The notes under the pieces were generated by a model, which ran no database searches, had not been told where the DNA came from, and worked only from the letters and a program-made list of their open reading frames with translations. A program made the translations under genes and the position numbers. A stretch of DNA of 64,000 nt from Streptomyces sp. TLI_171 (GTDB lineage: Bacteria; Actinomycetota; Actinomycetes; Streptomycetales; Streptomycetaceae), in assembly GCF_003610255.1 (NCBI RefSeq), contig NZ_RAPS01000001.1, positions 930,001-994,000 on the forward strand, in the 5' to 3' direction. This document shows positions 8,163-16,731 of the stretch, piece after piece; within the stretch, counting starts at the first letter, position 1, and each line of letters begins with the position of its first letter.

Positions 8163-9188
8163 ATGCGTATTGGTGTCCTGACCAGCGGCGGTGACTGCCC
8201 CGGCCTGAACGCCGTCATCCGTTCCGTGGTCCACCGGGGGGTGGTCGACCACGGCGACGAGATCATCGGTTTCGAGGACGGCTGGCGCGGTCTTCTGGAG
8301 GGCGTGCACCGTCCGCTGACGCTCGACTCGGTCAGCGGCATCCTGGCCCAGGGCGGCACCATCCTGGGCTCCTCCCGGGTCCAGCCGAGCCACCTGCGCG
8401 ACGGCGTCGAGCGCGCCAAGCAGTACTGCAACGACCTGGGCATCGACGCGGTGATCCCGATCGGCGGCGAGGGCACCCTGAAGGCCGCGAAGCTGATGAG
8501 CGACGCGGGCCTGCCGGTGGTCGGCGTCCCGAAGACCATCGACAACGACATCGCCTGCACCGACGTCACCTTCGGCTTCGACACCGCCGTCTCGGTGGCC
8601 ACCGAGGCGCTGGACCGGCTGAAGACCACCGCCGAGTCGCACCAGCGCGTCATGGTGGTCGAGGTGATGGGCCGTCACACCGGCTGGATCGCGCTGAACG
8701 CGGGCATGGCGGCCGGTGCGCACGCCATCGTCGTCCCGGAGCGCCCGTTCCACATCGACAAGCTGACCGAGGTCGTCCGCGAGCGCTTCGACCGGCAGAA
8801 GAAGTTCGCCATCGTGGTCTGCGCCGAGGGCGCCAAGCCCGAACCCGGCACCATGCCGTGGGAGGAGGGCAGCAAGGACATGTACGGGCACGAGCGCTTC
8901 ACCGGCATCGCCACCCAGCTCTCCCGCGAGCTGGAGCACCGCCTCGGCAAGGAGGCCCGACCGGTGATCCTCGGCCACACCCAGCGCGGCGGCACCCCCA
9001 CCGCCTACGACCGGGTGCTCGCCACCCGCTTCGGCTGGCACGCGGTGGAGGCCGCCCACAAGGGCGCGTTCGGCCACATCACCGCCCTGCAGGGCACCGA
9101 CATCAAGCTGGTGCCGCTGGGCGAGGCCGTCGCCGAGCTGAAGACCGTCCCGGCCGAGCGCTACCTCGAGGCCGAGACCGTCATCTGA
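8163..9188 (+). CDS. pfkA: 6-phosphofructokinase
   Basis: This enzyme phosphorylates fructose-6-phosphate in glycolysis. Its 341 residues match the usual actinobacterial size. Motifs include MRIGVLTSGGDCPGLNAVIR, GGEGTL, PKTIDNDI, TFGFDTA and VMGRHTGWIAL. In E. coli numbering, position 104 is Gly (GGEGT), which is linked with ATP rather than PPi use, while position 124 is Lys (PKTIDND), the pattern known for Streptomyces ATP-dependent enzymes. The ATG at 8163 is preceded by GGGAG. A leader of nearly 300 bp separates it from gatD, and the terminator at 7906 makes it a separate unit. Confidence 0.96.
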   Translation: MRIGVLTSGGDCPGLNAVIRSVVHRGVVDHGDEIIGFEDGWRGLLEGVHRPLTLDSVSGILAQGGTILGSSRVQPSHLRDGVERAKQYCNDLGIDAVIPIGGEGTLKAAKLMSDAGLPVVGVPKTIDNDIACTDVTFGFDTAVSVATEALDRLKTTAESHQRVMVVEVMGRHTGWIALNAGMAAGAHAIVVPERPFHIDKLTEVVRERFDRQKKFAIVVCAEGAKPEPGTMPWEEGSKDMYGHERFTGIATQLSRELEHRLGKEARPVILGHTQRGGTPTAYDRVLATRFGWHAVEAAHKGAFGHITALQGTDIKLVPLGEAVAELKTVPAERYLEAETVI

Positions 9189-9199
9189 CGACCCGTCCG

Positions 9200-9237
9200 C
9201 CGGGGGCGCGTCGCGGGCCCACCGCCCGCGCCCCCGG
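9200..9237 (+). terminator. Hairpin terminator after pfkA (11-bp stem)
   Basis: CCGGGGGCGCG pairs perfectly with CGCGCCCCCGG over a 16-base loop, starting 12 bp after the pfkA stop codon. Confidence 0.65.
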
Positions 9238-9253
9238 GGATAGCCTTCGCCGC

Positions 9254-10249
9254 ATGGAGATCCTCGCCTACGGCGTCCAAGCAGACGAACAGCCGCTCCT
9301 GGAGAAGGCCTTCGCGGGCCGGCACCCGCTGCGCACGCTGGCCGTGTTCCTGAACCGGGACACCGCCCCGCTGGCCGCCGGCTACCCGGCCGTCAGCACC
9401 AGCGTCAACGCCGTCCTGGACGCCCCGACGCTGGCGGTCCTCGCCGCCGGCGGCACCGAGCTGATCGCCCAGCGCTCCACCGGCTTCAACAACATCGACC
9501 TGGACGCCGCCGCCGAGCTCGGCCTCACCGTCGCCCGGGTCTCGCACTACAGCCCGTACGCGGTCGCCGAGCACGCCTGGGCCCTCGCGCTGGCCGTCAA
9601 CCGCCGGCTCACCCGGGCCGCCAGCCGCTCCCGCGAGTTCGACTTCCGCCTCGACGGCCTGCTCGGGCGGGACATCCACGGCATGACGATCGGCGTGATC
9701 GGCACCGGCAAGATCGGCGAGTGCTTCGCCCGGATCGCGGCCGGCTTCGGCACCGAGCTCCTCGGCTGGGACGTCGCGCCGAACCCGGCCTGCACCGAGC
9801 TCGGCATGGCCTACACCGAACTGCCCGAACTCCTCAGCCGCGCCGACCTGGTGAGCCTGCACGTGCCACTGCTGCCGGCCACCCACCACCTGATCGACAC
9901 CGCAGCGCTGGCCCGGATGAAGGACGACGCGATCCTCATCAACTCCAGCCGCGGCGGCCTGGTCGACAGCGCCGCCCTGGTCGAGACCCTGCGCGCCGGA
10001 CGCCTCTCCGGCGTCGGCCTGGACGTGTACGAGGAGGAGACCGGCGTCTTCTTCACCGACCGGTCCATCCACGGCATCGCCGACGACACCCTCGCCCGGC
10101 TGGTCACCTTCCCCCAGGTCCTGGTCACCTCCCACCAGGCCTACTTCACCCACACCGCCGTCGGCCAGATCATCGACGCCACGGCCCGCAACGTCGACGA
10201 TTTCGCCGCCGGACGCCGCAACGAGAACACCCTGGTGCCGCGGAGCTGA
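9254..10249 (+). CDS. D-2-hydroxyacid dehydrogenase (D-lactate dehydrogenase type)
   Basis: This is a 331-residue NAD-dependent 2-hydroxyacid dehydrogenase, closest to fermentative D-lactate dehydrogenase LdhA by eye. It has the Rossmann loop IGVIGTGKIG, the active-site Arg in NSSRGGLVD, the Glu in VYEEETGVFF and the catalytic His in VTSHQAYFT. It would interconvert pyruvate and D-lactate in the cytosol. There is no Shine-Dalgarno; TAGCCT ends 6 bp before the ATG, the spacing expected of a leaderless promoter. The gene is isolated by the pfkA terminator on the left. Confidence 0.9.
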   Translation: MEILAYGVQADEQPLLEKAFAGRHPLRTLAVFLNRDTAPLAAGYPAVSTSVNAVLDAPTLAVLAAGGTELIAQRSTGFNNIDLDAAAELGLTVARVSHYSPYAVAEHAWALALAVNRRLTRAASRSREFDFRLDGLLGRDIHGMTIGVIGTGKIGECFARIAAGFGTELLGWDVAPNPACTELGMAYTELPELLSRADLVSLHVPLLPATHHLIDTAALARMKDDAILINSSRGGLVDSAALVETLRAGRLSGVGLDVYEEETGVFFTDRSIHGIADDTLARLVTFPQVLVTSHQAYFTHTAVGQIIDATARNVDDFAAGRRNENTLVPRS

Positions 10250-10362
10250 CCGCCCGGCCGGCCGAGCGGATTCAACTCCCGCTGCACTTACCTGACTTGA
10301 TCCAATTCAGCACCGGAAAGACGGCCGTTTACACGCCCTTGACGGCCCGTTACGTTGGGGTG

Positions 10363-10376
10363 TGGGAGCGCTCCCA
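10363..10376. promoter_or_regulatory. CebR-type operator
   Basis: TGGGAGCGCTCCCA is the perfect 14-bp palindrome known as the binding site of CebR, the cellobiose/cellotriose-responsive LacI-family repressor of Streptomyces cellulolytic genes. It lies about 117 bp before the LPMO start codon and 19 bp downstream of a TTGACG -35-like box (10339-10344), a position where a bound repressor would block transcription. CebR itself is not encoded in this window. Confidence 0.88.
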
Positions 10377-10378
10377 GT

Positions 10379-10399
10379 CATGCCTGCACCTATGGCATG
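10379..10399 (+). promoter_or_regulatory. Leader hairpin downstream of the CebR box
   Basis: CATGCC and GGCATG form a perfect 6-bp stem separated by nine bases, between the CebR box and the LPMO start codon. It may fold in the mRNA leader. Its role is unknown. Confidence 0.25.
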
Positions 10400-10492
10400 A
10401 CCATGGCTTTTCCCAGGCAAGAGGGCCTGCCCGGCCGGGACGGCACGGGCCGGCCACCCCCACCCCCAACCACCGAAGGTGGTGAAAGTTTC

Positions 10493-11673
10493 ATGTCACG
10501 ACGCAAGACTCCCTGGATCGTCACGGCCCTCGCAGCAGCGGCCGCGACGATCTGCGCGCTGCTGCTGGGCCCGACCCCGGCGAGCGCGCACGGTGTGACG
10601 ATGGTGCCGGGTTCGCGCACGTACCTGTGCTACCAGGACGGTCTCACCGGGACCGGTTCGCTGACCCCCACCAACCCGGCCTGCAAGGCCGCCGTCGCCC
10701 AGAGCGGCACGACCCCGCTCTACAACTGGTTCGCCGTGCTGGACTCCGCAGCGAACGGCCGCGGCCAGGGCTACGTCGCGGACGGCACCCTGTGCAGCGC
10801 CGGCAACAAGTCCCCTACGACTTCTCCGCCTACAACGCCGCCCGGGACGACTGGCCCAAGACCCACCTCACCTCCGGCGCCGCGATCGAGGTCGACTACT
10901 CCAACTGGGCCGCGCACCCCGGTGAGTTCCGGGTCTACCTGACCAAGCAGGGCTGGTCCCCCACCACCCCGCTGGCCTGGGCCGACCTGAGCCTGGTCAC
11001 CACCGTCGCCAACCCGCCGCAGGTGGGCACCCCCGGCACCGACGGCGGCCACTACCACTGGAACATGACCCTCCCGTCGGGCCGCAGCGGCGCCGCCGAG
11101 ATGTTCATCCAGTGGGTGCGCTCGGACAGCCCGGAGAACTTCTTCTCCTGCTCCGACCTGGTCTTCGACGGCGGCAACGGCGAGGTGACCGGCATCCACC
11201 TGCCGACCTCCTCGACGTCTCCGACGGCGTCCACCTCCCCGTCCGTCTCGCCCTCGTCCTCCCCGAGCAGCTCGCCCAGCAGCTCGCCCAGCAGCTCGGC
11301 CAGCACCTCGCCCAGCACCTCGCCCTCGTCCTCCCCGTCCGGCTCGCCCTCCGGCAGCATGCCGAGCAGCGGGTGCATGGCGACGTACAACGTCGTCAAC
11401 GCCTGGGGCGGCGGGTTCCAGGGCTCGGTCGAGGTGATGAACCACAACTCGACGCCGATCAGCTCCTGGACGCTGAAGTGGCAGACCGGTGCCGGCACGA
11501 CGATCACCAGCCTGTGGAACGGGGCGCTGACCACGTCCGGCAGCAATGTGACGGTGGGCAACGCGGCCTGGAACGGCGCCATCGCCGGGAACTCCAGCAC
11601 CGTGCTCGGCTTCACCGCCAACTCCACCGGCAACAACTTCCCGACCGGCTCCATCACCTGCACCGCCTCGTGA
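10493..11673 (+). pseudogene. AA10 lytic polysaccharide monooxygenase with CBM2, disrupted by a 1-nt frameshift
   Basis: AA10 LPMOs are secreted copper enzymes that oxidatively cut cellulose or chitin. The first frame (from ATG 10493, signal peptide ending ASA) exposes His33 as the mature N-terminus (HGVTMVPGSRTYLC), the first half of the copper histidine brace. Near 10812 the frame changes: AGNKS continues as PYDFSAYNAARDDW only in another frame. Five C's are expected where four are present. The second frame carries the second brace His (NWAAHPGEFRVY), an Ser/Pro linker and a complete CBM2 (CMATYNVVNAWGGGFQ) to the stop. Either the gene is broken or the C-run was miscounted. Confidence 0.85.
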
Positions 11674-11680
11674 CACCCGC

Positions 11681-11727
11681 GCCCCGGGCCGGGTCCGCCG
11701 CAGCCCGCGGCGGACCCGGCCCGGGGC
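11681..11727 (+). terminator. Very strong hairpin terminator (21-bp stem)
   Basis: A perfect 21-bp GC-rich stem with a 5-base loop (AGCCC) lies 8 bp after the LPMO stop. It would limit read-through from the CebR-controlled promoter into the CBM2 gene at 11773. Confidence 0.88.
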
Positions 11728-11772
11728 CGGCACGACCCACAGACACGCACCGACGACACAAGGAGGTTCGAC

Positions 11773-13017
11773 ATGGTGCGAAGTGACGCGGGAGCGCGCG
11801 GCGGCGCGTGGCGCGGGGCGGCGGCGGTGTTCGCCGTGCTCGCGGTGGTCCTCGGACTGCTGGCCGGGCTCGGCCAGGGCCCGGCCTGGAGCGCGGGCGG
11901 CGCGGCCTGCCAGGTCGCCTGGACGAACAACGAGTGGACGGGCGGCTTCACCGCGCAGGTATCGGTCACCAACTCTGGTACTGCGGTGACGAGTTGGAAC
12001 CTGAGCTGGACGTTCGCGGCCGGCCAGCAGGTGACCTCGGCGTGGAACGCGCAGGTCAGCCGGAGCGGCAACACCGTCACGGCGAGCAGCCTGAGCTACA
12101 ACGGGACGGTCCCCGCCGGGGGTTCGGCCTCCTTCGGGCTGCAGGGCACCTGGTCGGGCAGCAACCCGGTCCCCACCGACTTCGCCTTCAACGGCGCGTC
12201 CTGCCAGGGCGGCTCCGGCACCTCGTCGCCGACGCCCAGCGCCAGCAACAGCCCCACGCCCACCCCTACACCCACGCCCACGCCCACCCCGACGCCGACG
12301 CCCACCCCGACCGGCAGTGGCGGCCCCGGCTGCTCCGGGGCGGTGGTGGTCTGCTCGGGCTTCGAGGACCAGAGCGGCAGCAGCCTGTCCGGTGACTGGA
12401 CCGTCGCCGCCCCCGACTGCTCCGCCGCCGGCACGGTGACCGTGGACACCGCGGTGGCCCACGGCGGCGGCCGCTCGCTGCGGGTCAACGGCCAGGCCGG
12501 CTACTGCAACCACGTGTTCGCGAGGACCACCAGGAGCATCTCCGCCGTCGGGCCGGTGGTCTACGCCCGGTACTGGGTGCGCCACACCACCGCGCTGCCC
12601 GCCGACCACATCGCGATGGTCACCATGGAGGACGCCAACAACGGCAACAAGCACCTCCGCCTGGGCGGCCAGAACGGCGCCCTGCAGTGGAACCGCGAGT
12701 CCGACGACGCCACGCTGCCCGCGCAGAGCCCGGTCGGCGTCGCGCAGAGCCTGCCGCTGCCGGTGAACCAGTGGGTCTGCGTCCGCTTCGCCGTGGACAC
12801 CACCAAGCAGTCCATGGACACCTGGCTGAACGACCAGCTGGTGCCCGGGCTGCACGACGACGGCGTGCCCACCGCCGACATCGACCAGCAGTGGCTGAGC
12901 CGCACCACCGCCCCGCGCCCGGTCACCCTGGACCTCGGCTGGGAGGCCTACGGCAACGGCTCCGACACGCTCTGGTACGACGACGTGGCCCTGGGCTCCG
13001 CGCCGATCGCCTGCTGA
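11773..13017 (+). CDS. Secreted CBM2 protein with a C-terminal jelly-roll-like domain (possibly Cip1-like)
   Basis: This 414-residue protein has a signal peptide (hydrophobic residues about 17-36) and a CBM2 cellulose-binding module (CQVAWTNNEWTGGFTAQVSVTNSG to the closing Cys in NGASC). A Pro-Thr repeat linker and a C-terminal domain of about 235 residues follow. That domain (GFEDQSGSSLSGDW, VYARYWVRHT, LDLGWEAYGNGSDTLWYDD) resembles the Cip1 beta-jelly-roll family of cellulose-induced secreted proteins; this is a tentative match from memory. AAGGAGG precedes the ATG. The linkage to the LPMO suggests a role in plant polysaccharide breakdown. Confidence 0.8.
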   Translation: MVRSDAGARGGAWRGAAAVFAVLAVVLGLLAGLGQGPAWSAGGAACQVAWTNNEWTGGFTAQVSVTNSGTAVTSWNLSWTFAAGQQVTSAWNAQVSRSGNTVTASSLSYNGTVPAGGSASFGLQGTWSGSNPVPTDFAFNGASCQGGSGTSSPTPSASNSPTPTPTPTPTPTPTPTPTPTGSGGPGCSGAVVVCSGFEDQSGSSLSGDWTVAAPDCSAAGTVTVDTAVAHGGGRSLRVNGQAGYCNHVFARTTRSISAVGPVVYARYWVRHTTALPADHIAMVTMEDANNGNKHLRLGGQNGALQWNRESDDATLPAQSPVGVAQSLPLPVNQWVCVRFAVDTTKQSMDTWLNDQLVPGLHDDGVPTADIDQQWLSRTTAPRPVTLDLGWEAYGNGSDTLWYDDVALGSAPIAC

Positions 13018-13040
13018 ACCGCCGAGCAGGACCGCCCGAC

Positions 13041-13086
13041 GGCCGGGCCCGCGCCCCGCTGCTCCTCGCCGGGCGCGGGCCCGGCC
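13041..13086 (+). terminator. Hairpin terminator after the CBM2 gene (16-bp stem)
   Basis: GGCCGGGCCCGCGCCC pairs perfectly with GGGCGCGGGCCCGGCC over a 14-base loop, 24 bp after the stop codon. Confidence 0.8.
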
Positions 13087-13227
13087 GCTCCGGGGACGGG
13101 CACAGCCGGGGGCGCGCGCCGACCGGCCGTAAGCGGCGCTTAGGCTGGTGGCCGAACGAAACCGGACCAAACCGGACCGCCGCCGGATCGCGGCCCCGGA
13201 CGGCATGGACGAAAGCGGGGCCGCCCG

Positions 13228-14193
13228 ATGGGCGACGGCATGACGGGGATGCACCACCACGGCGGGGGCCCGCTCCCGCCCTTCACCCTCTCCCGGGCCC
13301 TGGAGTGGTCTCCCGACTGGCCCTACCTGGTCCTCTGCGGGCTCGGCCTCGGCCTGTACCTGACCGCTGCGGTCCGGCTGTGGCGGCGTGGCGACAAGTG
13401 GCCGGTCGGCCGGGTGATCGCCTGGACGGCGGGCATCGGCACCGTCCTCCTGGTCACCAACACCGGCCTGAACGACTACGGGATGGTGCTGTTCAGCGCC
13501 CACATGATGCAGCACATGGTGCTGTCGATGCTCTCGCCCATCCTGCTGCTGCTCGGCGCGCCGATCACCCTCGCGCTGCGCGCGCTGCGCCCGGCCCGCA
13601 AGGGCAGCGGTCGGGGCCCGCGCGAACTGCTGGTCGCCCTGCTGCACTCCACGTACGTCCGGATCGTCTCGCACCCGGCGTTCACCATCCCGGCGTTCAT
13701 CGCCAGCCTGTACGTGCTCTACTTCACGCCGCTGTTCGACTTCCTGATGCAGTACCGGGTCGGGCACCTGGCGATGATGCTGCACTTCCTCGCCGTCGGC
13801 ATGCTGTTCTTCTGGCCGATCATGGGCGTCGACCCGGGCCCGCACCGGCCCGGCTTCGTACTGCGGATCATCGAGCTGTTCATGGGCATGCCGTTCCACG
13901 CGTTCTTCGGCGTCGCGGTGATGATGGCCTCCGGCCAGCTCGTCACCACCTTCACCGCCGCCGGCGCGCCCGCGGGCACCGACCTGCACCAGGACCAGCA
14001 GCTCGCGGGCGGCATCACCTGGGCGTTCGGCGAGATCCCGACCGCGATCGTGCTGATCGCGCTGACCCTCCAGTGGGCCAAGTCCGAGGAGCGGCAGGCC
14101 CGCCGCCGCGACCGTGCCGCGGACCGCGACGGCGACGCCGAGCTGGAGGCCTACAACAAGTACCTGGCCTCGCTGAACAAGGCCGCCGGCTGA
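13228..14193 (+). CDS. CtaG-like cytochrome c oxidase assembly membrane protein
   Basis: This 321-residue integral membrane protein belongs to the caa3-type CtaG family, implicated in CuA-site assembly of cytochrome oxidase. Several hydrophobic helices are visible, with His/Met-rich membrane segments such as HMMQHMVLSMLSPILLLLGAPITL and HLAMMLHFLAVGMLFFWPIMG. A His-rich start (GMHHHGG) could bind copper. The cytoplasmic C-terminus is charged and ends EAYNKYLASLNKAAG. The ATG at 13228 starts an ORF of normal family length. Confidence 0.9.
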   Translation: MGDGMTGMHHHGGGPLPPFTLSRALEWSPDWPYLVLCGLGLGLYLTAAVRLWRRGDKWPVGRVIAWTAGIGTVLLVTNTGLNDYGMVLFSAHMMQHMVLSMLSPILLLLGAPITLALRALRPARKGSGRGPRELLVALLHSTYVRIVSHPAFTIPAFIASLYVLYFTPLFDFLMQYRVGHLAMMLHFLAVGMLFFWPIMGVDPGPHRPGFVLRIIELFMGMPFHAFFGVAVMMASGQLVTTFTAAGAPAGTDLHQDQQLAGGITWAFGEIPTAIVLIALTLQWAKSEERQARRRDRAADRDGDAELEAYNKYLASLNKAAG

Positions 14194-14213
14194 CCGTCGC
14201 CGCGGCCGACAGG

Positions 14214-14244
14214 ACCGCCCGGGAGCGCCCCGCTCCCGGGCGGT
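14214..14244. terminator. Bidirectional hairpin terminator (14-bp stem)
   Basis: ACCGCCCGGGAGCG pairs perfectly with CGCTCCCGGGCGGT across CCC. It lies between two convergent genes, the CtaG-like gene ending at 14193 and the DUF2254 gene ending at 14262. Confidence 0.85.
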
Positions 14245-14261
14245 TCCGCGTTCCCGGGGGT

Positions 14262-15584
14262 TCAGCCGATGCCCTGCCGGTCGGGTTCCAGGGCGAAGGT
14301 GCGGTTCTCCGGGTCGTGGACGGCTTCGGCGACGGCGCGCTCCAGCAGCTGACGCTGCCTCAGCAGCGGGGGGCGGCGCGGGCCGGGGGTGATCCGCAGC
14401 AGGTCGTCGAGGGCGGCCGCCAGCCGGCGGGTGACCTGGGGCTGCCCGGCGCCGCAGGTGCGGATCTCGGTGAAGGCCAGGTCGACGGTGGCCTCCCAGC
14501 CGGGGACGGCCTGGACCAGCCGGACGGCGCCGTCCTTGTCGCGGTGGCGGATCTCGCCGAGCTGGTGCGGGGCGAGCAGGGCGAGCAGCTGGTGGATGCG
14601 GTCGATGGCCTGGACGGCGGTGGTGGGGTCGTTGACGGCGGGCGACAGGGCCCGGATGGCGATGTCGACGAGTTGGCGGTAGCCGAAGCTGAGGTCCTGG
14701 TGCATGGTGCGGTCGACGCCGACGTTCAGCGCGGTGGTGATCCGGCGCGGGCGGGGCGGGGTGCCGCCGACCACCACCACGGTCGGGGTGCCGGGCGCGA
14801 TGAAGTCGCCGATCCGCGGCACCAGGTGCAGGACGGTGTCGTGCCGGCGGGCGACCCGCATCAGCCAGCGGATGTTGACGTCCCGCAGGACGCCGCCGCG
14901 GCCCTCGTGCAGCAGGGTCGGCCCCTCGGGCCGCGGGCCGCCCGGCGGGCCGAGTTCGGGGGCCAGCCAGCGGTAGTCCTGGAGCACCTTGAGCGACTCG
15001 CGGGTGACCCGGTCGATCACGTGCGGCACCCGCAGCAGGCGCAGCGTGGCCTGCACGTACAGCACGAACAGGCCCAGGCTGAGCATCACCATGGCGAGCG
15101 CGACGACGGTGGAGACGACCGGGACGGAGACCGCGCGGGTCGGGTCGGTGGTGTCGTCGTAGCCGAGCTGGACCAGCAGGGTGTAGACGAAGGTGGCCAG
15201 GCAGGTGGCGAAGGTCGCCTTGATCAGGCGGCTGCGGACGTACAGCCGCAGCACCCGGGGGCTCATCTGACTGGCGGCCATCTGGAGCGACACCAGCGAG
15301 ATCGAGAAGACCACGCCGATGAAGGTGAGCATCGCCGAGCTGACCGTCGACACCACGCTCTTGGCCGCCGCGTTGAACGACAGCAGGGTGTCGGCGGTCT
15401 GCGCGGCGGTGGCCTCCTCGAAGATGGCCCGGTCGATCAGGTCGGTGAGTCCGGCGAGCAGCACCGCGCCCACGCAGGTCAGCAGTGGTGCGAACCAGAA
15501 GGACTCGCGCAGGTGCTCGCGCAGCGGTGACAGCGCCCGGTAGTGCGGCCGGCGGCGCGGTGGTCTCTGCTGCTGCTCGGTCAT
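14262..15584 (-). CDS. DUF2254 family membrane protein
   Basis: This 440-residue protein matches DUF2254: an N-terminal half with about four transmembrane helices (LLTCVGAVLLAGLTDLI, VVSTVSSAMLTFIGVVFSISLV, ATFATCLATFVYTLL, VVALAMVMLSLGLFVLYV) and a soluble C-terminal half. Conserved pieces are SLQMAASQMSPRVLR and DIAIRALSPAVNDPTTA, both typical of the family. Its biological function is not known. The final 20 residues are polar and variable. The gene is probably monocistronic. Confidence 0.88.
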   Translation of the reverse strand: MTEQQQRPPRRRPHYRALSPLREHLRESFWFAPLLTCVGAVLLAGLTDLIDRAIFEEATAAQTADTLLSFNAAAKSVVSTVSSAMLTFIGVVFSISLVSLQMAASQMSPRVLRLYVRSRLIKATFATCLATFVYTLLVQLGYDDTTDPTRAVSVPVVSTVVALAMVMLSLGLFVLYVQATLRLLRVPHVIDRVTRESLKVLQDYRWLAPELGPPGGPRPEGPTLLHEGRGGVLRDVNIRWLMRVARRHDTVLHLVPRIGDFIAPGTPTVVVVGGTPPRPRRITTALNVGVDRTMHQDLSFGYRQLVDIAIRALSPAVNDPTTAVQAIDRIHQLLALLAPHQLGEIRHRDKDGAVRLVQAVPGWEATVDLAFTEIRTCGAGQPQVTRRLAAALDDLLRITPGPRRPPLLRQRQLLERAVAEAVHDPENRTFALEPDRQGIG

Positions 15585-15649
15585 CGGGCCAGGCTAACGG
15601 CGTGGGCCGGGGCGGTTCGGGCACCACGCCCGCCCGGTCCGGCGCGCCG

Positions 15650-16672
15650 TCAGCCGGTGAGTGCGGCGAGGACGTCCAGCAGCGGCGCGGGGTCGGCCTC
15701 GTCGGGGCCGCTGAGGCAGAGCCGGTCGGCCGTCCCGCCGTAGCGGTGGCGCAGTTCGCGGGCGGCCGCGGCGGGTTCGCCGGTGACGGCGAAGGTGTTG
15801 AGGACGGTGTCGTCGATCAGGGCGCCCATCTCCTGCCAGCGGCCGCGGAGCGAGAGCGGGTGCAGTTCGTCCTGGAGGGCGGCCCAGCCGTGGGTCTCCA
15901 GGACGGGGCGGTAGGCGGGGGTGGAGGCGTAGAAGGCGAGGCGTTCGCGGACCAGGCGGAGGTTGGTGCGGTAGCTGTCCTCGTCGTGGCCGGTGGCGAC
16001 CAGGACGTTGGCGACCACTTCGAACGGGCGGGTGGTCCAGGGGGCGTGTTCGGCCTCGGCGGCGGCGCGGGCGGCCCGGACGGTGGGCAGGACGGCGGTG
16101 GCGAGGTGGTCGGGCGAGCCGAAGGGGTGGGCCAGGAAGCCGTCGGCGACGGCCCCGGCGGTGGCGGTCATCAGCGGGCCGACCGCGGCCAGCAGGATCG
16201 GCGGCGGGGGGTACGGCTGCGGGTCGGGTGCGAACACCGGTGTCATCAGGGTGTGCGCGTAGAACTCGCCGCGGAAGGCGAGGCGTTCGCCGGTCTGCCA
16301 GCTGTGCCAGATCGCCCGGACGGCGGCCACGTAGTCGCGCATCCGGGCGGCGGGCCGGTCCCAGGGCATGCCGTAGCGGCGGACGACGTGCGGTTTGATC
16401 TGGGTGCCGAGCCCGATGGCGGCCCGGCCGCCGGAGCTCTCGTGCAGGCCCCAGGCTTCGTAGGCGAGGGCCATCGGGGTGCGGGCGAAGGCGATGGCGA
16501 CGCCGGTGCCGAGTTCGATCCGCCGGGTGCGGTCGGCGGCCCGGGCCAGTTGCAGGAACGGGTTGTGCGAGGTCTCGGAGAGGACGAAGCGGTCGGCGCC
16601 GCGTTCCTCGGCGGCCCGGGCCAGGTCGGGTGCGGTGGCGGGCCGGGGCGGGGCGGCGAGGTCGATGCGCAT
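15650..16672 (-). CDS. LLM-class F420-dependent oxidoreductase, TIGR03617-like
   Basis: This 340-residue luciferase-like monooxygenase fold protein should use coenzyme F420. Family landmarks include ELGTGVAIAFARTPMALA, RAAIGLGTQIKPHVVRRYGMPW, FRGEFYAHTLMTPVF and the conserved GEVADG-like stretch GAVADGFLAHPF. The pattern matches the TIGR03617 subgroup. The substrate is unknown. I placed the start at the ATG at 16672 (MRIDLA) because family members begin there; the frame stays open further upstream but does not look like protein. Confidence 0.88.
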   Translation of the reverse strand: MRIDLAAPPRPATAPDLARAAEERGADRFVLSETSHNPFLQLARAADRTRRIELGTGVAIAFARTPMALAYEAWGLHESSGGRAAIGLGTQIKPHVVRRYGMPWDRPAARMRDYVAAVRAIWHSWQTGERLAFRGEFYAHTLMTPVFAPDPQPYPPPPILLAAVGPLMTATAGAVADGFLAHPFGSPDHLATAVLPTVRAARAAAEAEHAPWTTRPFEVVANVLVATGHDEDSYRTNLRLVRERLAFYASTPAYRPVLETHGWAALQDELHPLSLRGRWQEMGALIDDTVLNTFAVTGEPAAAARELRHRYGGTADRLCLSGPDEADPAPLLDVLAALTG

Positions 16673-16731
16673 GGTCGGGTCTCTCCGGCGGGCGGGACGG
16701 GGTGCAGGCCCGATGCTATGCCGACGGCCCG

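Noticed and set aside
12250..12312. CCCACG/CCCACC tandem DNA repeats
   Set aside because: They simply encode the Pro-Thr linker of the CBM2 protein, not a CRISPR or minisatellite of interest.
12687..15530. Open plus-strand frame of about 950 codons
   Set aside because: It overlaps the CBM2, CtaG-like and DUF2254 genes in wrong frames and has no family features.
10771..15627. Very long open frame on the minus strand (about 1600 codons)
   Set aside because: It runs antisense through four well-supported genes and reads as Arg/Ala/Gly-rich text with no domain. It is a GC-rich shadow frame.
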